This document shows positions 16,034 through 24,162 of a stretch of 37,624 nt of DNA, one piece after another. Under the pieces are notes generated by a model. It was given only the letters and a program-made list of their open reading frames with translations, did not search any database and was not told the origin of the DNA. Source of the DNA: Patescibacteria group bacterium (GTDB taxonomy: Bacteria; Patescibacteriota; Patescibacteriia; Buchananbacterales; GWA2-38-13); assembly GCA_028712155.1 (NCBI GenBank), contig JAQTQO010000013.1, forward strand, positions 1 to 37,624, in the 5' to 3' direction. A program made the position numbers and the translations under genes. Position 1 is the first letter of the stretch, and each line of letters starts with the position of its first letter.

Positions 16034-17440
16034 ATGGATCGCGCTAACCGTCAACTCAGAACCACGCTGCTGCTGGCAGGCGACATCGGCCTGCTCTATT
16101 TTTCCCTTTGGGTCACGCTCAGGCTCCGCTACGGCGGTACCTACGATGCGCCGCTGTGGCAGCAGCACTTTTGGCCGTTCACGGTCGTGTTCGGCGCGTG
16201 GATAATCATCTTTGCGATTAGCGAACTGTATGATTTGAGCGCCGGCAGCAGCCGCTCACGCGTGGCCTCCCGCCTGGCGGGCGCACTGGCGGTCGCCGGC
16301 ACGGTCGCCGCGACATACTTCTACCTCGGCTATAACCGGTTGTTCACCCTGCGGCCGCAGAAAGTGCTCATGATCATGCTGGTGATCACCTTCCTGATGC
16401 TCTTCCTTTGGCGGGTTGCCCTGATGGCTGCGCTCCGCTCGCCGCGGCTCGCGCGCCGAGTGCTGTTCGTCGGCAACCACCCGATTATCCCCCAGCTCAT
16501 CGCCGAATTACGCGCAAAACCCCAGCTCGGGTTTACCCCGACGGCCTGGCTGCAAGCCGACGGCGAACCGGCAGCACCAAATGCCGAAATACCAAAATAT
16601 CAAAATATCGATTTGCCGGTGTACCACCGGCCGAACGAACTGCAGGCGCTCTGCCAACGCCACCAGGTTGACCTGATCACCTCCAGCATCAATCCGCATC
16701 ACCACGAAGAACTCCTGCGCGAACTCCTCGCCTGCCTGCCGCTCCGCATCGATTTCTCGGACCTGTCGCATTTCTACGAACGCATCACCGGCAAGGTGCC
16801 GGTCGAAGCGATCGAACAGGTCTGGTTTTTGGAAAATCTCCGTGAGGGGACCAAGCGCCTCTACGAGATCTTCAAACGGATGCTGGACGTGACGCTCGCG
16901 ACCGTGTCCCTCATCATCGTTCTCCCGTTTTGGCTGCCCTTGTACGTACTCGTGAAGCGGAGCAGCCCCGGACCGTTCCTGTTCACCCAGACCCGCGTCG
17001 GGCAGGCGGGGAAGAAGTTCACCGCCATGAAAATCCGGACCATGGTGGTGGATGCCGAAAAGACCGGCCCGCAGTGGGCCAGCCCCAATGACGCGCGGGT
17101 CACGCGGTTCGGCCACTTCCTGCGCGCCACGCGCCTGGATGAGATCCCGCAGCTCTACAACGTCCTGCGCGGTGAAATGAGCCTGATCGGGCCGCGGCCC
17201 GAACGGCCGGAGTTCATCGAACACCTCCGCATCAACATTCCCTTCTACGAGGAGCGCCTGCTGGCCAAACCCGGCCTGACCGGGTGGGCCCAAGTCAATT
17301 TCCCCTACGGCGCCTCCGAGCACGATGCCCTGGAAAAACTCCAGTACGACCTCTTCTACATCAAGCACCGGTCACTCGGGCTGGACCTGACCATCGCCCT
17401 GCGCACCATCGGCACCATCATCTCCCGCAGCGGACGGTAA
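16034..17440 (+). CDS. Initiating polyprenyl-phosphate glycosyl-1-phosphate transferase (WcaJ/WbaP type)
   Basis: The protein has 468 residues. Four N-terminal helices (about 10-130) are followed by a Rossmann-like middle part starting near VLFVGNHP. The bacterial sugar transferase domain runs from about 275 to 462: FKRMLDVTLATVSLIIV (re-entrant helix), SSPGPFLFTQTRVGQAGKKF, the catalytic Asp369-Glu370 in RLDEIPQLYNVLRGEMSLIG, then GPRPERPEF and KPGLTGWAQV. It transfers a hexose-1-phosphate from a nucleotide sugar to undecaprenyl phosphate and so begins the glycan. ATG 16034 was chosen because it fits the membrane N-terminus and the -10 box. Three octamers (16587-16610) are inserted in frame in the middle region. 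Confidence 0.92.
   Translation: MDRANRQLRTTLLLAGDIGLLYFSLWVTLRLRYGGTYDAPLWQQHFWPFTVVFGAWIIIFAISELYDLSAGSSRSRVASRLAGALAVAGTVAATYFYLGYNRLFTLRPQKVLMIMLVITFLMLFLWRVALMAALRSPRLARRVLFVGNHPIIPQLIAELRAKPQLGFTPTAWLQADGEPAAPNAEIPKYQNIDLPVYHRPNELQALCQRHQVDLITSSINPHHHEELLRELLACLPLRIDFSDLSHFYERITGKVPVEAIEQVWFLENLREGTKRLYEIFKRMLDVTLATVSLIIVLPFWLPLYVLVKRSSPGPFLFTQTRVGQAGKKFTAMKIRTMVVDAEKTGPQWASPNDARVTRFGHFLRATRLDEIPQLYNVLRGEMSLIGPRPERPEFIEHLRINIPFYEERLLAKPGLTGWAQVNFPYGASEHDALEKLQYDLFYIKHRSLGLDLTIALRTIGTIISRSGR
16587..16610 (+). repeat. In-frame octamer repeat (AAATATCA x3) inside a coding gene
   Basis: AAATACCA-AAATATCA-AAATATCG occupies 24 bases, exactly eight codons. It encodes part of the stretch EIPKYQNID between the Rossmann-like middle domain and the next beta strand. 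The AT-rich run stands out sharply from the GC-rich gene around it and resembles the repeat at 17446-17472 in inverse orientation. Confidence 0.6.
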
Positions 17441-17444
17441 GCGT

Positions 17445-18842
17445 TCATTTTGATATTTCGGGATTTCGTAATAGCGAGATTCGGGATCGCTTTTCCGATA
17501 GCCGGATAACCGCGTACGCCGCGAGTGCGATCATCAGCGGCTGCACCGGCTGCCGGTAACGGGCATGGCTGATCGGACTGGACAGTGCGGCAAACATCAG
17601 CACCGCGAGACCAAACAGCACCAGGTACGGAAAGCGCTGGCGATCAGACCGCCAGGCGACTATCGGAGCAATGGCCGCCAGCAGAGAAATTATCGTCCAC
17701 ACCAGTGCCCCGATCAGATGGCTGATGAGCGGGAGATCGAAATCACGGAAAGCCGACGCGATTTTCCCCCACTCTTGGTGCAGCAATGCGCCGGTCAGGT
17801 CAACGGGACGGTCCGCGCTTTTGAACCCGGCAATTTCCACGATATCGCGCCAGCCCGACTGCACAAAAAACGGCGCGATTTTCACCGCCCACACCGGCAA
17901 ATACCAGCGCCAATTTTCCAGAAGAATCTCCCTAGAGCGCCGGCCCAAAAACCGGTCGCGGACAGCCACGTCCTGCGGCAAGGCGTCCAGATAGGTAATC
18001 AGCTCCCCGCGCACTTCCTGCGGCGTGCGGTGATCGCGCAAAGCCAGGGCCTGATTCGCATGGAACAGGTATAAGACGAAGTTGGATTCCGTGCTCAGCT
18101 TCCAGACGCCGAACGTCCGGCCGTTGCGGACCACCCAGGGAGCCAACATTCCGGAAAGGACAACGAGAAAAATTCCGGCCGCGGCCAACCGCCGCATCCC
18201 CAGCTTCCGGTACACGGCGTACCCGATCCACCACGCCAAAAGCAACCCGCAAAAAAACAGGCCGATCAGCCGCACGTACGCGGCGAGTGCCAGAGCAACC
18301 GCGCTCATCGCAATCCAGGCCGTGGAATTCTGGTGCAGCGCGCGTACATAGGCGTACAATCCCCCCATCATCAGGAAGGTGAACAGCGTATCGGTCATCA
18401 GCAAATTGGACTGGTAACTGGTGAACGGTTCCACGCCGTATCCCAGCGCTCCCCAGAACGCGAGGCGCGGCATTCCCGAAAACTGAAGCAGCCGGTAGAC
18501 GACAACGACCGTCAAAAGTGATAGAATATTCTGGAGCAGCGCCGTGAACCAGGGCGCGCGAACGACCCCCGTCGTTAAGGCTAGCATCGCGGCGTAGCCC
18601 GGCATCGTGAACATGGAAGGTTCGGGCGGATTGCCGGCCGTTTCGGCAAAACGATGGAACTGCTGAATATTATTCGCCGCGGTTAGATACAGCGTGGAAT
18701 CGTTGGAGCGCAAAAACGCGGCGTCGCCCCGGGCAAGAAAAACAAAAAATATCGCGGCATGCACGAGCGCCGCGGCAACGACAACGGTTACCAACGGATA
18801 CTGGACAACCCGGGAACGAATGAACGGAAATATTGTACCCAT
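17445..18842 (-). CDS. GT39-like polytopic membrane glycosyltransferase
   Basis: The protein has 465 residues. The first helix is at about 15-37, then a loop with RSNDSTLYLTAANNI (Asp48 region), resembling the acidic loop of GT39/PMT-type enzymes. About ten further helices follow, and a late YRQPVQPLMIALAAYAV helix. It should use a polyprenyl-phosphate sugar on the outer face. The start is uncertain: ATG 18842 gives a good N-terminus, but ATG 18875 is also in frame and would overlap the divergent FkbM gene. The last residues (RISLLRNPEISK) are encoded by the short repeat at 17446-17472, and the gene converges tail to tail with the initiating transferase only 4 bases away. Confidence 0.75.
   Translation of the reverse strand: MGTIFPFIRSRVVQYPLVTVVVAAALVHAAIFFVFLARGDAAFLRSNDSTLYLTAANNIQQFHRFAETAGNPPEPSMFTMPGYAAMLALTTGVVRAPWFTALLQNILSLLTVVVVYRLLQFSGMPRLAFWGALGYGVEPFTSYQSNLLMTDTLFTFLMMGGLYAYVRALHQNSTAWIAMSAVALALAAYVRLIGLFFCGLLLAWWIGYAVYRKLGMRRLAAAGIFLVVLSGMLAPWVVRNGRTFGVWKLSTESNFVLYLFHANQALALRDHRTPQEVRGELITYLDALPQDVAVRDRFLGRRSREILLENWRWYLPVWAVKIAPFFVQSGWRDIVEIAGFKSADRPVDLTGALLHQEWGKIASAFRDFDLPLISHLIGALVWTIISLLAAIAPIVAWRSDRQRFPYLVLFGLAVLMFAALSSPISHARYRQPVQPLMIALAAYAVIRLSEKRSRISLLRNPEISK
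17446..17472 (-). repeat. Second copy of the AAATATCA-type repeat
   Basis: On the minus strand CGAAATCCCGAAATATCAAAAT matches the repeat at 16585-16606 with two differences over 22 bases. It lies inverted about 860 bp away. It forms the stop region and last codons of the GT39-like gene. Together the two copies bracket the catalytic half of the initiating transferase gene. Confidence 0.55.
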
Positions 18843-18855
18843 ACGGAAAACCCCA

Positions 18856-19683
18856 ATGTTTCTCACTCCCCTCATCCGCAAAGCTCAAGATTATTTTTCC
18901 GAACACGGCATCGGAAAACTTCCGATGGTACGCGCAGCCCGTGATATATTCGTGCGCAACTGCGGACTGTCGTGGTGGAAAATTACGGAACGGACGCAAA
19001 CTAAAGTCGCGGAACAGATGGTGCGCCCCGGCCACACCGCCGTGGATGTCGGCGCCAATATCGGCTATTATACCCTGAAATTATCCGAACTGGTAGGCAA
19101 AGCGGGCCGCGTGTTTGCCTTTGAACCTGAGCCCGATAATTTCCATCTGCTGGCGCGCAATGTCGCCCGACGCAAATGCGGCAACGTCACGCTGGTACAG
19201 AAAGCCGTCGCGACATCCGCCGGAACGATGCGTTTGTTTTTGTCGTCGTTCAACCCCGGTGACCACCGCATTTATGATTCCGGCGACGGACGGCAATCGG
19301 TGGAGATTGCCACCGTCCGGCTGGATACATTCTTTGAAAATATCCCCGGTTCCATTGACTTTATTAAAATTGACGTCCAGGGCGCTGAGGGTGGCGTCAT
19401 CGAAAGTTTGGGCAACCTGCTTAACCACCCGAGGACCAAACACCTGGCCATCATGACGGAATACTGGCCGGCGGGGTTACGGCGTTTTGGCACCAATCCG
19501 AAAATGTTTCTGGAAAACCTGCACCGTCACGGTTTCACTTTTCAAAACATCGACGAACAGAAAAAAACCGTCACGCCGGTCACCATCACCGAACTCCTCA
19601 CCCGGTTTCCCGCCACTGACGAACGCGGCTACACGAATCTGCTCTGCGTCCGGAACGAAAAATTGGCGGCGCCGCTACAGTGA
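18856..19683 (+). CDS. FkbM-family SAM-dependent methyltransferase
   Basis: The protein has 275 residues. SAM-binding motif I is DVGANIGYYTLKLSEL (about 59-74), an acidic end of beta 2 is FAFEPEPDNFHLL (about 83-95), and the later FkbM signature IDFIKIDVQGAEGGVI is at about 170-185. FkbM proteins O-methylate sugars and related hydroxyl groups, so it probably decorates the glycan. ATG 18856 is 13 bases from the start of the divergent GT39-like gene, leaving no room for two normal promoters. Its own promoter must lie in the neighbour's coding sequence; TATTGT at 18831-18836 is a weak candidate. Its 3' end overlaps the converging fused gene by 9 bases. Confidence 0.85.
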   Translation: MFLTPLIRKAQDYFSEHGIGKLPMVRAARDIFVRNCGLSWWKITERTQTKVAEQMVRPGHTAVDVGANIGYYTLKLSELVGKAGRVFAFEPEPDNFHLLARNVARRKCGNVTLVQKAVATSAGTMRLFLSSFNPGDHRIYDSGDGRQSVEIATVRLDTFFENIPGSIDFIKIDVQGAEGGVIESLGNLLNHPRTKHLAIMTEYWPAGLRRFGTNPKMFLENLHRHGFTFQNIDEQKKTVTPVTITELLTRFPATDERGYTNLLCVRNEKLAAPLQ

Positions 19684-21081
19684 ATACTCTCGCAGGCACG
19701 AAATCAGCGTGCGTACCGGTGCGCTATGATCGCTGATCCCGTCTGCCGGCAGCTGGTAGTGCACGGGTATTTCGGCGATTTTTAGCCCCAACCGGGCCGC
19801 ACCGACCAGAACGCCGGCCATGCCGGAAGTTTTTTTATGGGGCGGAAAAAAAATTTTGCGCGCGTCATCCCGCCGCAGCACGACCACGCGGCTGCGGGCG
19901 TCGGTTACGCGCTGCCCGATGATCCACGACAGCACCGACGAGAAACAGCGCGTTGATAAACGCCCGAAAATTTTCACGGATGCCGAAGGGTATACCAGGC
20001 GCGATCCCACCACGCAGTCGGCCTTGCCGTCGGCGATGACTTGATAAAACTTCGGCAACTCTTCCGGCGCCACCGACAAATCCGGCGACAGGCAGACCAA
20101 TAGTTCTCCGGTCGCGTGTTGTGCGCCGCCGGCGAGCATCTGCTCCCAGCCCGCCGGACCGGCCACCAGCCGGACTTGCCGGCGGCCCGCGTTCATGGCG
20201 ATCGCCTCCTCAACGGCGCGCCGCGACCGCGCGTCGTCGTCGGCGACCACAAATACCATTTCAGTCCGGCTGCCCAGCGACGGCACCCGGGCGATAAAAT
20301 CGGACACCCGACCAGCATCATTCCCGAATGCACCCTCGCGCACCGGAAGAATCAGGGACATGGGGTAACGGCGAACCGTGGTGGACACCCGCGGACGCGC
20401 CACGAAATACTGGACCAGGCAAAGCCGGCGCACGAGCGGCAGCCGCCCGAGTGTGCGGTTGATGAAATCGCCCATCCCGCCCCAGCGCTTGGGGAACAGG
20501 AAGGTCCAGCCCCGGGTCACCACTTCAAACCCGGCCAGATCGAGCAATTCCACCAGCTGTTTGGCGGAAAGCCAATTGTTCAAGGGTTTGGGTTGGTTAA
20601 GGGAAAACCAGGCCCCCACGTGCAAGAACGGCTCCCACAGCCGGTTGTACTGCGTCACCAGCAGCCTCGTCCGCTCGTGGCACAGCATCCGCACATTTTC
20701 CAGGGCCGTCTGAATGTCATCCAGATAGCCGACGAGATCCGACATGACGATGGCATCGAAGGTTTCCCGCACGCCGACCGTCCATTCCACGTCACCGGTG
20801 ACAAACCGCAGTTTGGGGTCAGGGTGCCGCTGCTGCGCCTTTTTTACCATGGCCGGCGAGAAATCAATGCCAACGCCCACCGCGGGATCAACGGACGCCA
20901 AAAGATCGCCCAAACCGCTGCCCACTTCCAAAACTTTTTTTCCCGCGGGAATAAAAAACCGCAGCAGGCGGGCCAGCCACTGGTAATAGTATTGGTTCCT
21001 GGATCGCCAGTCTTCCACCTGCGCGGCGCGCGATTCAAAAAATGCCTGCAGTTTCTCGTGTGACGGCGTGGAATGCGACAT
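19675..21081 (-). CDS. Fusion: class I methyltransferase plus degenerate GT2-like domain
   Basis: The protein has 468 residues. Residues 1-235 form a SAM-dependent methyltransferase: motif I LEVGSGLGDLLA (51-62), GIDFSPAMV (71-79), GDVEW (96-100) and MSDLVGYLDD (113-122). Residues 240-468 resemble a DPM-type GT2: MSLILPVREG (241-250), PEELPKFYQVIADGKADCVVG (339-359) and GSRLVYP (359-365). The expected DAD motif reads SPD (332-334 in LSPDLSV), and the VDDGSxD region reads VVADDDARS. The GT2 part may be inactive or altered. It overlaps the FkbM gene by 9 bases at its end and follows the GDP-fucose synthase gene by 18 bases, so it probably belongs to the gmd operon. Confidence 0.8.
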   Translation of the reverse strand: MSHSTPSHEKLQAFFESRAAQVEDWRSRNQYYYQWLARLLRFFIPAGKKVLEVGSGLGDLLASVDPAVGVGIDFSPAMVKKAQQRHPDPKLRFVTGDVEWTVGVRETFDAIVMSDLVGYLDDIQTALENVRMLCHERTRLLVTQYNRLWEPFLHVGAWFSLNQPKPLNNWLSAKQLVELLDLAGFEVVTRGWTFLFPKRWGGMGDFINRTLGRLPLVRRLCLVQYFVARPRVSTTVRRYPMSLILPVREGAFGNDAGRVSDFIARVPSLGSRTEMVFVVADDDARSRRAVEEAIAMNAGRRQVRLVAGPAGWEQMLAGGAQHATGELLVCLSPDLSVAPEELPKFYQVIADGKADCVVGSRLVYPSASVKIFGRLSTRCFSSVLSWIIGQRVTDARSRVVVLRRDDARKIFFPPHKKTSGMAGVLVGAARLGLKIAEIPVHYQLPADGISDHSAPVRTLISCLREYSL

Positions 21082-21099
21082 GGAAAATAATTCGACTAA

Positions 21100-22101
<1,002 letters not shown>

Positions 22102-22116
22102 CTACCGGCTATGAGC

Positions 22117-23127
22117 TTAATGCACCAGTTTATCGGCCAGCCCCGCGGCCTTCAAATCCGCCTCCATCATAATCCGCACCAGCTCTTGGAAATGAACCTT
22201 GGGCTCCCAGCCGAGTTTGCGCCGGGCCTTACTGAAATCGCCCTGCAATAACTCGACCTCTGACGGTCGGAAATACAGCGGGTCGATGCCGATATACTTT
22301 TCCCAATCGGTAATGCCGACCAGCCGGAATGCCTCCTGAACAAATTCGCGCACGGAATGCGCCTTGCCGGTGGCGATGACATAGTCATCGGGGGAATCCT
22401 GCTGTAACATCCGCCACATCGCTTCCACGTACTCGGGCGCATACCCCCAGTCGCGCCGCGCTTCAAGGTTCCCCAGGTAAATCTTGTCACTTTTTTTGGA
22501 AATCAGGTCGGCGATGCCGCGCGTGATTTTTCTCGTCACAAAAGTTTCCCCGCGCCGCGGCGATTCGTGGTTGAACAAAATTCCGTTGCAGGCGTACACC
22601 CCGTAGCTTTCCCGGTAGTTCACCGTCATCCAGTACGCGTAGACTTTGGCCGCGCCGTAGGGGCTGCGGGGGTAAAACGGCGTGGTTTCTTTCTGCGGCG
22701 TCTCCACCGCCCGACCGTACATTTCGCTCGACGAGGCCTGATAAAACCGGCAGTTCACGCCCGCCTCACGGATGGCTTCCAGTAAACGGACCGTCCCCAG
22801 GCCGGTGACGTTGCCGGTGTACTCCGGCAGGTCGAAACTCACCCGCACGTGGCTCTGCGCGCCCAGATGGTAGATCTCATCCGGTTGAATTTTGGTCACG
22901 AGTCTGGCCAGGGCGCTGGAGTCGGTCAGGTCGATGTAGTGGAGGAAAAACCGCGTTTCGGGGCGGTGCGGATCGGCGTAAAGGTGATCGATGCGGTTGG
23001 TGTTCAGCGAACTCGAGCGGCGGATCAGGCCGTGCACTTCGTAGCCTTTGCCAATCAAAAGCTCCGCCAGGTAGCTTCCGTCCTGGCCGGTGACCCCGGT
23101 AATAATTGCCTTTTTCATGCTGCCCAT
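22117..23127 (-). CDS. gmd: GDP-mannose 4,6-dehydratase
   Basis: The protein has 336 residues, the usual length. NADP-binding [15 protein letters not shown] is at 10-24, [15 protein letters not shown] at 36-50, [13 protein letters not shown] at 92-104, the active-site SSSEMYG at 132-138 (Glu135), and Tyr157/Lys161 in [29 protein letters not shown] is diagnostic of the family. It makes GDP-4-keto-6-deoxy-D-mannose in the cytosol. ATG 23127 gives a 14-base leader from the promoter at 23148-23176; ATG 23118 is equally possible. Neither has a strong SD. GDP-mannose itself must be made elsewhere, since no ManB or ManC homologue is in the window. Confidence 0.95.
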   Translation of the reverse strand: MGSMKKAIITGVTGQDGSYLAELLIGKGYEVHGLIRRSSSLNTNRIDHLYADPHRPETRFFLHYIDLTDSSALARLVTKIQPDEIYHLGAQSHVRVSFDLPEYTGNVTGLGTVRLLEAIREAGVNCRFYQASSSEMYGRAVETPQKETTPFYPRSPYGAAKVYAYWMTVNYRESYGVYACNGILFNHESPRRGETFVTRKITRGIADLISKKSDKIYLGNLEARRDWGYAPEYVEAMWRMLQQDSPDDYVIATGKAHSVREFVQEAFRLVGITDWEKYIGIDPLYFRPSEVELLQGDFSKARRKLGWEPKVHFQELVRIMMEADLKAAGLADKLVH

Positions 23128-23147
23128 ACGTCAAGACGCAACAGTTG

Positions 23148-23176
23148 ATTCTACCCTGTCCGGAAAAAATAATCAA
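23148..23176 (-). promoter_or_regulatory. Sigma70 promoter of the gmd operon
   Basis: On the minus strand TTGATT (23171-23176), a 17-base spacer and TAGAAT (23148-23153) form a good promoter. It should drive gmd, fcl and the fused methyltransferase gene. It diverges from the promoter region of the HAD gene. Confidence 0.7.
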
Positions 23177-23206
23177 CTACGTTACATTAAAATTTCGCCC
23201 CCGGAT

Positions 23207-23235
23207 TTGACAAAAACAGCAGAAGCAATTACCGT
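23207..23235 (+). promoter_or_regulatory. Possible promoter of the HAD hydrolase gene
   Basis: A perfect -35 TTGACA lies at 23207-23212, with a weak -10 (TACCGT) 17 bases downstream at 23230-23235. The perfect -35 with a poor -10 suggests either a weak or an activated promoter. Confidence 0.35.
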
Positions 23236-23259
23236 TACCCACTGTCTTTCCAGTGTAAC
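23234..23259 (+). promoter_or_regulatory. Hairpin in the leader of the HAD gene
   Basis: GTTAC-CC-ACTG pairs with CAGT-GTAAC around a TCTTTC loop, giving nine base pairs with a two-base bulge. It lies between the putative promoter and the ribosome site (GAAAGGAT at 23283-23290). No T-tract follows, so it is not a terminator. A role in message stability or regulation is conjecture. Confidence 0.35.
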
Positions 23260-23297
23260 TGAGACCTGCGCATTTGACAATTGAAAGGATCGGTACC

Positions 23298-24071
23298 TTG
23301 AAACACTCCCCATTGCCTGCGCCGGAGCAAAAAATTCTGGCAATTTTTTGCGATATCGGCAACGTCCTGATACGTTTTTGGGAACGCGGTGAATGGCTGT
23401 GGCACATGGCCAAGCTGGTGAACCCCGGTATTGTTCCTGACGGGATACCGGAGAAAACCGCCCGGGAAAAATTCCTCGAATACTTCCGTTCTCTCGGGAT
23501 GCTCGCCAAGGGAAAAACGGGCGGTGATGCCCAATGGCCGAGCCTTGAGACCGGCCGAGTTCCACTCGTCCGGCTTTACCACGCGTTCGTGGAAGCCGCC
23601 GGCACCACGTGCGATGAGGTTCCGCAGGAACGCTTTTGGTTCACTTACGGGAACCGCCACCGGATCATCCCGGAAACCTGCGAGCTGGTACGTGCGCTCC
23701 GGCGGCCCGACCGCGTACTCATCGCGGCAACTGACGGCGATTCCCTGGCGGCGGCCGACCTGGTCCAGATGGAAGGTAACGTTCGCTGGGATGGCGTAGT
23801 GCTGTCCGGCCGAATCGGGTGCATGAAACCCCGTGACGATTTCTACCTGGCTTGCCGCACCGCGGCGGAACGCGCGCTCTCTCGCCGCGCCGTGATGTGG
23901 CACGAATGCCTGTACATCGACGACGTTCACACGCACGTCGAGTCGTACCTGGCCCTCACCGCCGGCCACGCCATCTGTTTTGACGCCACCCGTCAACCCG
24001 CCGCGCAACTGCGCACGCAACTCCAAGACTACGGCGTTTTCCCGCCAGCCGGCGAACGCGCGACGAGCTAA
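23298..24071 (+). CDS. HAD-superfamily hydrolase
   Basis: The protein has 257 residues and starts with TTG at 23298, preceded by GAAAGGAT seven bases away; an in-frame TTG eight codons earlier has no ribosome site. HAD motif I is FCDIGNVLI (nucleophile Asp19), the DxGNV form seen in YihX-like phosphatases. Motif II is AATDGDS, motif III has the Lys of CMKPRDDF, and motif IV is YIDDVHTHVE. A helical cap lies between motifs I and II. It probably removes phosphate from a small sugar or nucleotide metabolite in the cytosol. It forms its own transcription unit, ending in a perfect 13-bp terminator, between two minus-strand operons. Confidence 0.82.
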   Translation: MKHSPLPAPEQKILAIFCDIGNVLIRFWERGEWLWHMAKLVNPGIVPDGIPEKTAREKFLEYFRSLGMLAKGKTGGDAQWPSLETGRVPLVRLYHAFVEAAGTTCDEVPQERFWFTYGNRHRIIPETCELVRALRRPDRVLIAATDGDSLAAADLVQMEGNVRWDGVVLSGRIGCMKPRDDFYLACRTAAERALSRRAVMWHECLYIDDVHTHVESYLALTAGHAICFDATRQPAAQLRTQLQDYGVFPPAGERATS

Positions 24072-24100
24072 CCGCCCTCCACTTGCCCCTTGCACAACAA

Positions 24101-24138
24101 CCGGGTAGCGATCCCAAGATCGCTACCCGGATTTTTTT
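24101..24138 (+). terminator. Strong intrinsic terminator of the HAD gene
   Basis: CCGGGTAGCGATC and its perfect complement form a 13-bp stem with a CCAA loop, followed by A and seven T (24132-24138). It begins 29 bases after the stop codon at 24071. Confidence 0.95.
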
Positions 24139-24162
24139 CACCAATCATTGGAAATAATCGTC

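Noticed and set aside
23298-24071. HAD protein as a dead enzyme because motif I is DxG, not DxD
   Set aside because: DxGNV is the normal form in YihX-like phosphatases, and motifs II to IV are intact.
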